Assembly: GCF_025452195.1 (NCBI RefSeq)
Contig: NZ_CP104973.1
Span: 3,083,001-3,147,000, forward strand
Source: Phyllobacterium zundukense
GTDB lineage: Bacteria > Pseudomonadota > Alphaproteobacteria > Rhizobiales > Rhizobiaceae
Length of the DNA stretch: 64,000 bases
Direction: 5' to 3'
Shown here in pieces: positions 1 to 11,796 of this stretch. Under the pieces are notes generated by a model. That model had not been told where the DNA came from. It saw only the letters and a list, made by a program, of their open reading frames with translations, and did no database searches. The position numbers and the translations under genes were made by a program. Every line of letters starts with the position of its first letter. Position 1 is the first letter of the stretch.

Positions 1-99
1 GAATAGCAGCAGGGGCGGAACTTACAATATGCAGAATCGAATAAGTGCTATGCAAATAAGATGTTCAAAATACAGAGAAAAACGTCGATTAACCAGCAA

Positions 100-432
100 T
101 CAGTTAATAGCCAAATCACCGGAGCCACGCATTATGGTGACTTCGTCCGGCCGAGATACATTCAACCCCTTGCGGGCCTGTTCGTCTAGCATATCCTTCT
201 CGATCGTACCATCATGCATAAGTTGAACCTGGCGTTCAAGCTCGGATCGCGTTGCCTTGACGGCGTCGAGTTGCGCCTGCAGCAACTGTGTCTGTTCTTG
301 CAGCTTGATAGTCGAATAGAGTCCGTATTCGCCATGGTATGCGTGAAAACCAAAATAGGCGAAAAACAGAGTGGAGAGCAGCGGAACGATCAACCGCCCC
401 CGTTTGGTTTTTTTTCGCTGTTTTGTCCACAT
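100..432 (-). CDS. ftsB: Cell-division protein FtsB / DivIC-type septum formation initiator
   Basis: About 110 residues. A short basic cytoplasmic N-terminus (WTKQRKKTKRGR) is followed by one membrane segment (about residues 14-30, IVPLLSTLFFAYFGFHAY) and a coiled coil (about 38-80), then the family's C-terminal region ending in LNVSRPDEVTIM. This is the usual bitopic divisome protein that pairs with FtsL/FtsQ in the inner membrane. The ATG at 432 gives the typical length; an ATG two codons upstream (438) and a TTG at 468 are possible, but no start has a clear ribosome-binding site. It lies downstream of eno on the same strand, the usual rhizobial order (eno-ftsB-pdhA); pdhA would lie just outside the window. 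Confidence 0.88.
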   Translation of the reverse strand: MWTKQRKKTKRGRLIVPLLSTLFFAYFGFHAYHGEYGLYSTIKLQEQTQLLQAQLDAVKATRSELERQVQLMHDGTIEKDMLDEQARKGLNVSRPDEVTIMRGSGDLAIN

Positions 433-546
433 TTCCATAGAACCGCAAACCCAAGGAATCAGACGCAATCGCCTGATTTTTCACCAGTCCATAAGACAAT
501 GTTTTGCTTAACAGGCGATTACCAACTGATTTAAAACGGGCTCCGG

Positions 547-723
547 TTATCTCCCCCTTTGTGGGGAGAAAGCGATTTCAGCATCTTAGCCTCTTTGCTA
601 AGTGCTAGAAATCGCCAGAGAGGGGATCGCCTCGCTGAACTACCCCCTCACTTGGATTTTCCAAGGATTTAGCAAAAGGCTAAATCCGGGAAAACCCTTT
701 CTCTCCCACAAGGGGAGAGATAA
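547..723. repeat. Palindromic intergenic repeat with 26-bp terminal inverted repeats and two internal hairpins
   Basis: Fills most of the 318-bp gap between ftsB and eno. The left end (547-572, TTATCTCCCCCTTTG...) and the right end (697-723) are imperfect inverted copies of each other. Inside are two separate hairpins, 574-613 (arms GATTTCAGCATCTTAGC / GCTAAGTGCTAGAAATC) and 654-696 (arms around GGATTTAGC / GCTAAATCC). No ORF with coding character occurs. It looks like a non-autonomous palindromic element of the kind scattered in rhizobial genomes; I cannot assign a named family. Nothing else is seen in the gap except a 9-bp inverted repeat (467-475 / 512-520) near the ftsB start. Confidence 0.7.
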
Positions 724-750
724 TCAGCGCTCATTCTTCAACCAATATTC

Positions 751-2166
<1,416 letters not shown>

Positions 2167-2526
2167 TTAAGCGGCTACGTCATTGTAATAGGAGAATGAC
2201 CTGTCGCGGACCTTGAGGCCGTCATTCTCGGTCAGTTCGGTTATGCCATGAGCTGGTGCTTGTTCCAGCTGTTCTTTGGTGAATGGGACAACATACCCAC
2301 CCGTCGCTTCATCGAAGTCGAGAAGCTTCCACGGCACGGCATGATATTTCTCGCCAATTCCAAGGAAGCCGCCAAAACCGACGACCGCGAACATGATACC
2401 GTCCGTGGTTTTATCGAGCATGACGTCTTCAATTTCACCGATCTTGTCACCGCTGCTATTGTACACATTGGTACCAATAACCCGCGAAGCGCGAATAGCT
2501 TTCGTATGTCCTGAGCTAGTTGGCAT
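2167..2526 (-). CDS. PRC-barrel domain protein
   Basis: 119 residues covering one PRC-barrel domain (about residues 10-85, with RASRVIGTNVYNSSGDKIGEIEDVMLD and a YHAVPW segment). The fold occurs in the photosynthetic reaction-centre H subunit and in RimM; small stand-alone members in rhizobia are soluble proteins of unknown role, some stress-related. The ATG at 2526 is preceded by a strong GAGGAGAAG ribosome-binding site. It is a separate unit between kdsA and eno with its own terminator. No catalytic residues are recognisable, so no function is assigned. Confidence 0.88.
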   Translation of the reverse strand: MPTSSGHTKAIRASRVIGTNVYNSSGDKIGEIEDVMLDKTTDGIMFAVVGFGGFLGIGEKYHAVPWKLLDFDEATGGYVVPFTKEQLEQAPAHGITELTENDGLKVRDRSFSYYNDVAA

Positions 2527-2630
2527 TTTGCTCTTCTCCTCTTTTGCTTGCCTACGAGGATAATGAGCAAGGCCGCATCACGGTTGCATCAAAACTTAAT
2601 TTTCTGCGAAGGAACTTTTAGGCCGTAGGT

Positions 2631-3461
2631 TCAAGCCCTTTTGGCAATCCGGTCGAATTCCAGAAGCTTTTCGAGAAGCCGTGGCATCTGGTCGAGTGGC
2701 ACCATATTCGGACCGTCTGACGGCGCGTTGTCCGGGTCCTGATGCGTTTCGATGAATACACCTGCTACACCGACAGCAACTGCCGCGCGTGCCAGCGTCT
2801 CGACAAATTCGCGTTGACCGCCTGTCGAACCACCCTGCCCGCCGGGCTGCTGCACCGAATGGGTTGCATCGAAAATTACCGGGGCCCCGAAACCTGCCAT
2901 GATGGGCAGGGAGCGCATGTCGGAGACGAGCGTGTTGTAGCCAAAGGAAGCGCCCCGCTCAGTGACCATCACGTTTGGATTGCCGCTCTCTGTCACCTTG
3001 GCAATGACATTCTTCATGTCCCATGGCGCGAGGAACTGACCTTTCTTGATGTTGACGATCTTGCCGGTTTTGGCAGCCGCGATCAAAAGATCAGTCTGTC
3101 GGCAAAGGAAAGCCGGGATTTGCAAAACATCGACCACTTGGCCAAGGATAGTACATTGCTCTTCCGTATGGACGTCAGTCAGCGTCGGCAGGCCGAGCTC
3201 ACTACGGATATCGGCGAATACCGGCAGGGAGTTCTCCAGTCCAAATCCACGTTTCCCTGTCAACGAGGTGCGGTTCGCTTTGTCGAAGCTCGACTTGTAG
3301 ACAAGGCCGATCCCGAGTTTTCCTGTCAGTTCCTTCAGCGCTCCGGCCATGTCGAATGCGTGCTGACGGCTTTCCATCTGGCAAGGCCCCGCAATGAGAG
3401 ACAATTGGCCAGTGTTGGAAAATACAACATTGCTGGCGGAAACCGTGGAATTCAGGGACAT
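2631..3461 (-). CDS. kdsA: 3-deoxy-8-phosphooctulonate synthase (Kdo-8-P synthase)
   Basis: 276 residues. Condenses arabinose-5-phosphate with phosphoenolpyruvate to give Kdo-8-phosphate, the precursor of the inner-core sugar of lipopolysaccharide. The DAHP-synthase/KdsA TIM barrel is recognisable from [10 protein letters not shown] (residues about 22-31), [18 protein letters not shown] and the C-terminal [18 protein letters not shown]. The start codon overlaps the stop of the upstream glyoxalase-like gene (TGATG), suggesting translational coupling. The two form a minus-strand pair. Confidence 0.97.
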   Translation of the reverse strand: MSLNSTVSASNVVFSNTGQLSLIAGPCQMESRQHAFDMAGALKELTGKLGIGLVYKSSFDKANRTSLTGKRGFGLENSLPVFADIRSELGLPTLTDVHTEEQCTILGQVVDVLQIPAFLCRQTDLLIAAAKTGKIVNIKKGQFLAPWDMKNVIAKVTESGNPNVMVTERGASFGYNTLVSDMRSLPIMAGFGAPVIFDATHSVQQPGGQGGSTGGQREFVETLARAAVAVGVAGVFIETHQDPDNAPSDGPNMVPLDQMPRLLEKLLEFDRIAKRA

Positions 3462-4354
3462 CAGGAAGCCTCAAATGCGATGGCAGCGCCCTGCCCTGGT
3501 GCCTTGTGCACAATCAGGCGGGAGCCGCGCTTTTCGAACGGAATATTGTTGCTGGCCAGCAAAGTTTCAACCGCAGGGAGGTCACGCACTGCCAGCACAA
3601 TGGCCTGAAGCCGCAACCCACGCTCCGTTTCAGAAGCCTCGATACCGAGGAACGATCGCAAGCCCTGAGGTGTCAACACTGTCACATTGGCGTTCGCGGC
3701 ACGCAAATCCATACCGAATGAATGCGCATTGACGTCGCGCTGGCTGATGATCTCCTGCAGTGGATACTGGAAATCCGTCGGATTGACTTCCGACAGGATG
3801 ACTTCGCGTAGTGCAACCGCGCCGTTCTGGTGCGTCTGCAGCGATGCGCGATCAACCTTGGGCGTGTTCACACGCTGGCACGTGAAGAAGAAAGCGTCTG
3901 GCGCGCGCAGATCAGCCGCGAATGCCAAACGGAACCCGGCAATGCCCTTCTTCCCGTCCGGAGTGACAAACGGGCGCGAGAAATTGAGTATATCGCCGGC
4001 GGAAATGCCCGCTTTGACGAAAGCTTTGTGATCGCCAATCACGTCATGCGTGCCCATGACAAGAGCAGAGAAACCTTCATTTCCATTGCGGAACCGCCAG
4101 GCCTGATCGCGGGCGACAAAGACATTACCGTTCCGCGCCTCCTCCTCGCAAGTCTCACGCTGGCCAACTGCCAGAAATTCGAGAAAGCAGTCATCGCCAA
4201 AGAAAACGCAGACATTTTCAGTGCCGAATGGATGAACTCCGATAGGCGCAACAGTAAAACCCAGCCGCTCCAGACGCGCTTGCGCAATCGTTAGCTCCGC
4301 TGTGGGCAGAACCAGATGATCGACAGGTCGAGGCTCGCGGGGTGTACCGTTCAT
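3461..4354 (-). CDS. Glyoxalase-like / VOC superfamily protein
   Basis: 297 residues. The N-terminal half starts [21 protein letters not shown] and includes [21 protein letters not shown], the βαβββ pattern of the glyoxalase-like (PF13468-type) fold with a candidate metal-binding His and Glu; the C-terminal third ([17 protein letters not shown]) looks like a second degenerate module. Substrate unknown. It overlaps kdsA by one base (TGATG), so the two are very likely cotranscribed, although a link to Kdo synthesis is not evident. Confidence 0.82.
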   Translation of the reverse strand: MNGTPREPRPVDHLVLPTAELTIAQARLERLGFTVAPIGVHPFGTENVCVFFGDDCFLEFLAVGQRETCEEEARNGNVFVARDQAWRFRNGNEGFSALVMGTHDVIGDHKAFVKAGISAGDILNFSRPFVTPDGKKGIAGFRLAFAADLRAPDAFFFTCQRVNTPKVDRASLQTHQNGAVALREVILSEVNPTDFQYPLQEIISQRDVNAHSFGMDLRAANANVTVLTPQGLRSFLGIEASETERGLRLQAIVLAVRDLPAVETLLASNNIPFEKRGSRLIVHKAPGQGAAIAFEAS

Positions 4355-4657
4355 ATTGACAGGGTTTGAACGATAAGACGCGAATTGGCAAGATCAAACG
4401 AGTGGCGGTCAACAAGGGCGTTGCGCATGGTTGAGACTACTAAAGTACTATCAACAGTGACAGCCTTGTCACTTGTCATCGGGCAGCGATTAGAATACAG
4501 GAATTTAATTCGATTATCGTAATAATGTAATTTTTAAGTATTGATTGCACCCGGGCAAGGGAGAGATGCCCGGTCTGGCTGGAGCTTAAGGCCAGCTTAC
4601 GCGAATACAACCCATGCATTACTAGACGTTTATATTTTTCTACCTTTTGGAGGAACA
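4355..4657. promoter_or_regulatory. Divergent intergenic region upstream of the GH65 lipoprotein, with two inverted repeats
   Basis: 303 bp between two divergent genes. A perfect inverted repeat GTGACA-GCCT-TGTCAC lies at 4457-4472, the size of a regulator operator. A second one, CCGGGCA / TGCCCGG (4551-4573), could form a hairpin in the leader of the plus-strand gene. The centre is AT-rich (about 4490-4545), as expected for a promoter, but I cannot place -35/-10 boxes with confidence. No ThuR-like CAAAGCGCTTTG palindrome is present. Confidence 0.4.
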
Positions 4658-7573
4658 ATGATTTCGAAAACCGCATTCTTTGCCGGCCTGCTGGGCTGTG
4701 CGATGCTGACCGGCTGCGATGGATCCGAGAATAGTCCGCAACCATCCCAATCGACATTTGCCGAACTTGCCGCCAGCAAGGAAACTTTCAAAAGTCTCGA
4801 GCAACAAATCGCTGCGTTGCAAGCGCAAAATGCCGAACTGGTTGCAGCAAATGAGCGGAATGTCGCGACGCTCAAGATAACAATTGACGATCTGGGCAAG
4901 CGTCTGGCCGATCTGCCGGCTTCCGACGAAATCACGAACTTGCGCAAGGAGGCAAGCAGGCTTCAAGATGAAACAACCAGCTTGAAGGGCCAGATTGCGG
5001 CCAAGAAAATTGAGATCGAAGACCTCAACAAGAGTATTGCAGCGATACCCGCTGGCCAAACTGCTGAAGGCCTGGTGAAGGCGCTCACGGATGCGCAAGC
5101 ATCGTTGAACACGCTGACAATCAAGGCTGAGAGTCTCGAAAGCGAGACCAGGCGCCTTGCGAAATTGGTCCCGCCAGTTGCGGATGGATCGAAACCACCG
5201 GCACCGCCTGCAGAAAACCTTGCAAGCTGGAAAATCGTCAACCGGGACTTCCACGAGACCTTCACCCACCAGCCCTTCGTCAGCAACGGCTATATGGGCC
5301 TGCGCCTGCCTGCAGCAGGTCAGGGTTATTGGCGCGGTAGCAACAGCCCGGATAATTTGAACGGTTATCCGGATTACGGGCCGGGGCGATTTACGTCAGC
5401 CATGGTCGAAAAATTCTATTCCGATAATCAAATCTATCTGGCAACATTGCCGAACTGGTCCAGCCTGACCATTCTTGACGATTTTAACGGTGCCTTCTTC
5501 GACCCCAATGCGCTGAGACCCGAGCAAGTATCGGCATATGAGCAGATCGTGGACATGAGAAAAGGTACTGTTACAACTTTATTGGTCTGGTTGTCGCCGA
5601 ATGGCAAAAAAGCCAAACTGAAATGGACGGCCTTTGCCCACAGAACCGACAAACACCTTGGTGTGATCCGTCTCGAGATAACGCCCCTGACATGGAGCGG
5701 CGGGATCAGCGTTCGTTCCTATCTGGATCTCAATGGCATTCAAAAGGCCGACAACATCAATCAGAATTGGAGCGATGCCGCCGGCCTTGGCGCACAGGCT
5801 TCAGTTCGAACGCAAGGCACCAGATTCAAGGCAACCACAGCATTCAAAATGGACGCGCCCGAGGGTGCTGGATCAGCCCATAAATGGGACGGAAATTCCA
5901 GCGTAAGCGGGCTGTTCTGGGAGTTTTCTCCCGAAGTGAACAAGACCTATGTCTTTACCAAATATGTCGGAATTGCCACCTCTATCGACGACGAACTGAT
6001 CGAAAAGCTTGGCAAGAACATTCCGCAGACATTCGCCGATGACAACATGGCGGTCAATGAGGCAGCCGACGACGTTGCAAATGCCGCGAAAAAGACTGGC
6101 TATACCGAATTACTGAAGACCCACATTGATGCATGGGAGGCGCTCTGGACCAAGAGCAGCGTAACGGTCGAGAACGAGCGACTGCAAAAAGTCATCAATT
6201 CTGCCCAGTATCAATTGCTCTCCAGTACTTATGAAGGTGCCAAGGCAAGCATACCAGCTGGCGGGCTCGTGGGCACAGGGTATGGCGGCATGATCTTTTG
6301 GGATGCGGAAACATTCATGTATCCTTATTTGCTGCTTACCCATCCGGAACTGGCAAAAACCGTTGTCGATTACAGGTTTGCCACGCTGGAGCAGGCGCGT
6401 GGTAATGTGACCCATTCCAGCTTTAGCGTTGACCCTGGAAGCAAGCCCTATCGCGGCACCTACTTTCCCTGGGTATCCGGCACCGGCAATATAGACGGCG
6501 AAGGCAGCAGCAGCGATAGGAACCGGCGGCAGATTCATCTGCAAGCAGATATCGCTCTCGCACAGTATCAGTATTACGCGGCAACCGGTGATGCGACATT
6601 CTTGAAAAACCAGGCATGGCCCATATTGAAAGGCATTGCCGATTTCTATGTGAAGCGTGGTGAATTCAATGCTGACAGGACGCAATTTCATCTCAACACG
6701 GTAACTGCACCGGATGAATATGCGGAAAATGTCAATGACGAAGCCTTCACCAATGGCTCGGCGATCAAGGCACTGGAGCTCGCCATCAAGGTCGCCGAAC
6801 AGTTGAAGGAACAGGTTCCTGTCGAATGGCGCCCCGTCCTTGGCGCGATGGTCAGGCCGCAGATTGATCCGGCAAAAAATCTGCATATTCAATATAACGG
6901 CTTCAACCCTGCCAATCTGAACAATCGCATCAAACAGGCGGACGTTGTGTTGCTGACTTATCCATTGGAATATCCGATGACGGTCGAGCAGTCAGCAAAC
7001 GATCTGGAATACTATTCGAAGGCTGCCGATCCGGACGGCCCGTCCATGACCGACGCCATCCATGCAGTCATTGCTGCACAGCTCGGCCGTTGCGATTTTG
7101 GAGATTTTCTGAAGAAATCCTATGATGTTGCGCTGGGACCTTATGAACAGTTCAACGAGACGCGGGTCTTGGGTGCTTCAGCGGGACAAGCGGCGCCCGC
7201 CAATGTCTTCTTGACCGGCGCCGGCGGCTTTCTGCAAGCCACAGGCATGGGTATGACCGGCTACCGTTTCCGTGATGACAGGATCGTGCTGAAGCCGATT
7301 CTTCCGGACATTATCGAAGGGCAGCCGGCAAAACGTGCCTATTTCAAGGGCCTCAAATGGCAGGCGCGCGAATTCAATGTCGATATTGGCGAAACTGACA
7401 CCTGGGTCACCCTGACCAAGGGGGATGCAGCCAAGGTTCAAACGACCGATGACGACAACGTTCTCGTGGATTTGAAATTGGGAGAGCCGCTAAAGATCGC
7501 AACGCGCAAAGCCCGGCAAAGCGATGGTAAACCCTGCGCTAGGCCAGCGCCGGAAACGATGCATCTGCAATAG
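4658..7573 (+). CDS. Lipoprotein with N-terminal coiled coil and GH65 (acid-trehalase-like) glycoside hydrolase domain
   Basis: 971 residues. Residues 1-20 are a lipoprotein signal with lipobox LTGC (Cys20), followed by Asp at +2. Residues about 32-175 are heptad-rich coiled coil, ending in a Pro-rich linker (KPPAPP). From about residue 180 a GH65-type β-sandwich begins (FVSNGYMGLRLP), followed by the catalytic barrel: IFWDAETFMYP around W548-E551, YRGTYFPW, RRQIHLQADIALAQY, and TAPDEYAENVNDEAFTN with Glu687 at the position of the family's general acid. The arrangement resembles acid trehalases and protein-glucosylgalactosylhydroxylysine glucosidases more than cytosolic maltose phosphorylases. 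The ATG follows TTTTGGAGGAACA. Likely substrate: an α-linked glucoside in the periplasm; trehalose is an inference. It interrupts the kdsA-pyrG order, so it is probably acquired. Confidence 0.85.
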   Translation: MISKTAFFAGLLGCAMLTGCDGSENSPQPSQSTFAELAASKETFKSLEQQIAALQAQNAELVAANERNVATLKITIDDLGKRLADLPASDEITNLRKEASRLQDETTSLKGQIAAKKIEIEDLNKSIAAIPAGQTAEGLVKALTDAQASLNTLTIKAESLESETRRLAKLVPPVADGSKPPAPPAENLASWKIVNRDFHETFTHQPFVSNGYMGLRLPAAGQGYWRGSNSPDNLNGYPDYGPGRFTSAMVEKFYSDNQIYLATLPNWSSLTILDDFNGAFFDPNALRPEQVSAYEQIVDMRKGTVTTLLVWLSPNGKKAKLKWTAFAHRTDKHLGVIRLEITPLTWSGGISVRSYLDLNGIQKADNINQNWSDAAGLGAQASVRTQGTRFKATTAFKMDAPEGAGSAHKWDGNSSVSGLFWEFSPEVNKTYVFTKYVGIATSIDDELIEKLGKNIPQTFADDNMAVNEAADDVANAAKKTGYTELLKTHIDAWEALWTKSSVTVENERLQKVINSAQYQLLSSTYEGAKASIPAGGLVGTGYGGMIFWDAETFMYPYLLLTHPELAKTVVDYRFATLEQARGNVTHSSFSVDPGSKPYRGTYFPWVSGTGNIDGEGSSSDRNRRQIHLQADIALAQYQYYAATGDATFLKNQAWPILKGIADFYVKRGEFNADRTQFHLNTVTAPDEYAENVNDEAFTNGSAIKALELAIKVAEQLKEQVPVEWRPVLGAMVRPQIDPAKNLHIQYNGFNPANLNNRIKQADVVLLTYPLEYPMTVEQSANDLEYYSKAADPDGPSMTDAIHAVIAAQLGRCDFGDFLKKSYDVALGPYEQFNETRVLGASAGQAAPANVFLTGAGGFLQATGMGMTGYRFRDDRIVLKPILPDIIEGQPAKRAYFKGLKWQAREFNVDIGETDTWVTLTKGDAAKVQTTDDDNVLVDLKLGEPLKIATRKARQSDGKPCARPAPETMHLQ

Positions 7574-7585
7574 ATGGCTACAACG

Positions 7586-7611
7586 GTGCCCGGCACGTTT
7601 TTGTCGGGCAC
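7586..7611. terminator. Possible terminator hairpin between two convergent genes
   Basis: Arms GTGCCCG (7586-7592) and CGGGCAC (7605-7611) enclose a 12-nt loop containing five T residues. It sits in the 46-bp gap where the GH65 gene and pyrG converge. The T-run lies in the loop rather than after the stem, so intrinsic termination is uncertain. Confidence 0.4.
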
Positions 7612-7619
7612 TTATCCAA

Positions 7620-9260
<1,641 letters not shown>

Positions 9261-9343
9261 TTAGTCCTTTGCAAGTGATTTGGCCACAAAAAAATTCGGC
9301 CCGAAAGCCGTTTTCCCCGTTCCAATCATTTTTCATTTCAAAC

Positions 9344-9374
9344 GAAACGGCCAGACGCGAGGTCTGGCCGTTTC
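9344..9374 (-). terminator. Strong hairpin downstream of the L,D-transpeptidase gene
   Basis: Perfect 13-bp stem GAAACGGCCAGAC / GTCTGGCCGTTTC with a 5-nt loop, 20 bp past the stop. On the minus strand it is followed by GTTTGAAAT, a weak T-tail. It separates this gene from pyrG. Confidence 0.7.
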
Positions 9375-9394
9375 AACAAATTCAACAATAGTTC

Positions 9395-10069
9395 TTACAG
9401 AACAATAACTTCCGTGCCAATGCTGACGCGGTTGTAAAGATCGATTACATGGTCATTGACCATACGGAAGCAACCATTCGATGCGGAGCTTCCAATGCTC
9501 GACGGCACGATCGTTCCATGAATGCGGATGTGCGTGTCCTTGTTACCCTGCGACAGGTAAAGTGCGCGCGCACCGAGCGGATTGCCTGGGCCGCCATCCA
9601 TGCCGTTTTCATATTTGGCGTAGTGGGCAGGCTCACGTTCAATCATCTCTTTGGTCGGAATCCAGCGTGGCCATTCACGTTTCGTCTGGACCACGGCTGT
9701 GCCCTTGAATTCCAAGCCCTCCTTGCCGACTGCAATACCATAGCGGCGAGCCGTGTACGAGCTTTCGACGAGGTAGAGGAACTTTGCCTTCGGATCAATC
9801 ACGATCGTGCCCGGCTTGTAGCCCGTGAACTCGACGTCCTGTGGCATGAATTTCGGGTCGATGCCGTATTTGTTCTTGGCTTTGGCAGGCTGCACCGGCT
9901 TACGAACTTCTGCAACCTCGATCGGCTGCGCTGCCGCTTGGGCACCGGTATTGTCATTGCCGCCAAGACCGAATGGATTCAGAATTTTTTTGATAATTGG
10001 TTCTGCAGACGCCGGGCCAGACAGGGCCAGGAGCGACATTCCTAAAAGCAGAGAGCGACGTGACAGCAT
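9395..10069 (-). CDS. L,D-transpeptidase (YkuD / ErfK-YbiS family), exported
   Basis: 224 residues. Signal peptide at 1-22 (MLSRRSLLLG...PASA), a low-complexity linker to about 65, then a YkuD domain (about 87-224). The active-site region reads IHGTIV (His184) and SASNGCFR, with Cys200 as nucleophile. Such enzymes form 3-3 peptidoglycan crosslinks or attach outer-membrane proteins to peptidoglycan in the periplasm. Which of these this one does cannot be read from the sequence. Transcribed alone, ending in a strong hairpin before pyrG. Confidence 0.93.
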   Translation of the reverse strand: MLSRRSLLLGMSLLALSGPASAEPIIKKILNPFGLGGNDNTGAQAAAQPIEVAEVRKPVQPAKAKNKYGIDPKFMPQDVEFTGYKPGTIVIDPKAKFLYLVESSYTARRYGIAVGKEGLEFKGTAVVQTKREWPRWIPTKEMIEREPAHYAKYENGMDGGPGNPLGARALYLSQGNKDTHIRIHGTIVPSSIGSSASNGCFRMVNDHVIDLYNRVSIGTEVIVL

Positions 10070-10280
10070 AGTTTAAAGTTCCCGCGTAGATTGCAAAACG
10101 CCATCAGCAGCGTTTGCGAGGCCCCCAAGGCCGATCTGATATCGCGATATCCGAAGACCAGTTTCTTCTCAATGCAAATCGCTGTGAAGAATACCACGGA
10201 TTCATTGTTCGCATCAGAAGGTTGCGGAAGCGCAACACCTTTTACGCACTTCCGTCAATCAAACGATTTAGCGGTCCGAA

Positions 10281-10766
10281 TTACTGCGAATTCGGGACCG
10301 GATTTGCCGGCTGCGCGGGCGTAACCGGAGCTGTCGGCGCAGGTAGCGTCGATTCGGGCGCAGCCGGAGCAGTGGTGCCTGGCCCTGCCGAACCTGGGGC
10401 TGCCTCATTGGAGGCAGGCGGCGTTGCATTATTGGACGAAGGGCCACCCAACTGGTTGAGAATGCCGCCGCTCGTTGGAGGCTGCTGGCCTGCGGGCTGC
10501 GTGCCGGTGGTTGTAGGAATACGGTTGAGAATGTCAGTCGGATTTTCCCCGTAGCGGGCCATGATGCCGAGCGCCAAAGACGTAATGAAGAAACCCGTTG
10601 CAAGAATCGCCGTCGCCCGTGTCAGCACGTTTGCGGCGCCTCGGGCCGTCATAAAGCCGGAGCCGCCACCAATTCCAAGACCGCCACCCTCGGAGCGCTG
10701 CATGAGCACGACCCCGACAAGGGCAAGTACAATCAGAAGATGAATCACGATGACGACGGTTTGCAT
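10281..10766 (-). CDS. secG: Preprotein translocase subunit SecG
   Basis: 161 residues. Two membrane helices (about 4-22 and 53-72) flank the conserved loop LMQRSEGGGLGIGGGSGFMTARGAAN typical of SecG; the long Ala/Pro/Gly/Thr-rich C-terminal tail (about 95-161) is common in alphaproteobacteria. It assists SecYE and SecA in protein export. It lies downstream of tpiA on the same strand, a conserved rhizobial order. The 211-bp gap after it holds only a weak imperfect hairpin (around 10225-10250). Confidence 0.95.
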   Translation of the reverse strand: MQTVVIVIHLLIVLALVGVVLMQRSEGGGLGIGGGSGFMTARGAANVLTRATAILATGFFITSLALGIMARYGENPTDILNRIPTTTGTQPAGQQPPTSGGILNQLGGPSSNNATPPASNEAAPGSAGPGTTAPAAPESTLPAPTAPVTPAQPANPVPNSQ

Positions 10767-10879
10767 GGGGTATTTTCTGCTTTCTAGGGGTCGGACGCGG
10801 CTCTTTACACCGTATCGACCAATAAACCAAGCCCATCAGACGACAGTTTTCTTGTCGCTGGAGCAGCTACTCGCAACCT

Positions 10880-11644
10880 TCACAAGGAATGATATGCCTC
10901 ACAGATGGCGAGGAAGTCCGCTGCTTTCAAGCTCGCGCCACCGACAAGCGCGCCGTCGACATTTTCAACCCCCAGAAGCTCCACCGCGTTGCCTGGCTTT
11001 ACCGATCCGCCGTAGAGGATACGCATCGTATCACCCTCATCCCCAAAACGCGTGCTCAACGCCGAACGGATAAGGGCATGCACTTCCTGTACATCCGTCG
11101 CAGTCGGTGTCAGACCGGTTCCAATTGCCCATATGGGTTCGTAGGCAATGATGCTGTTGCTGGCGTTGGCACCATCGGGAATCGAACCTGCAAGTTGTGC
11201 AGCAACCACGTCGAGCGTAGCGCCGGTCTGGCGCTGAGTTCCTGTCTCGCCAATGCAGATGATGGCCACAAGCCCCGCTTCCCACGCTGCCCTCGCCTTT
11301 GCATTGACGATTTCATCCGTTTCGCCATTGTCCGCCCGGCGTTCGGAATGTCCGACAATAACATGGGATGCGCCGGCATCTTTCAGCATGTCCGCCGAGA
11401 TACAACCGGTATGCGCACCTGACTTTTTTGGGTGGCAATCCTGTCCGCCGATGCTCAAGGCTTCACCCTCGACGGATTGAGCGGCACGGAAGACAAGCGT
11501 TGCGGGCACACAGATCAACGCGTCGATCTTCTCGCCAATCGCGGAATTCGGCCGGTTGACGATGATACGCAGTTCCTCGAGCGACTCTCCGGTACCATTC
11601 ATCTTCCAGTTACCAGCAACGAGCGGACGGACATCTGGGGTCAT
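10880..11644 (-). CDS. tpiA: Triose-phosphate isomerase
   Basis: 254 residues. Interconverts glyceraldehyde-3-phosphate and dihydroxyacetone phosphate. Motifs: GNWKMNG near the N-terminus (catalytic Lys), VGHSERR (catalytic His), [13 protein letters not shown] (catalytic Glu) and [12 protein letters not shown] near the C-terminus. The ATG at 11644 was preferred over an upstream in-frame codon because it gives the usual N-terminus and follows AAGGAACGCTCA. The gene is divergent from the ppiD-like gene. Confidence 0.98.
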   Translation of the reverse strand: MTPDVRPLVAGNWKMNGTGESLEELRIIVNRPNSAIGEKIDALICVPATLVFRAAQSVEGEALSIGGQDCHPKKSGAHTGCISADMLKDAGASHVIVGHSERRADNGETDEIVNAKARAAWEAGLVAIICIGETGTQRQTGATLDVVAAQLAGSIPDGANASNSIIAYEPIWAIGTGLTPTATDVQEVHALIRSALSTRFGDEGDTMRILYGGSVKPGNAVELLGVENVDGALVGGASLKAADFLAICEAYHSL

Positions 11645-11796
11645 TGAGCGTTCCTTATGCGATTGTTTTGGCAATTTCTCAGGCATTTGCGTGTCTGACT
11701 AGCAAATTCACTCGATAAAGCAATCGACACAAGCCTTCCATGACGCTATTCCCCTATGGATTCAAATAAGCCTCTTGACTGATACGGTGACTTTTA

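Noticed and set aside
4355..4657. ThuR operator upstream of the GH65 gene
   Set aside because: Looked for a CAAAGCGCTTTG-type palindrome and found none; the palindromes there have other sequences, so membership of the ThuR regulon is not supported.
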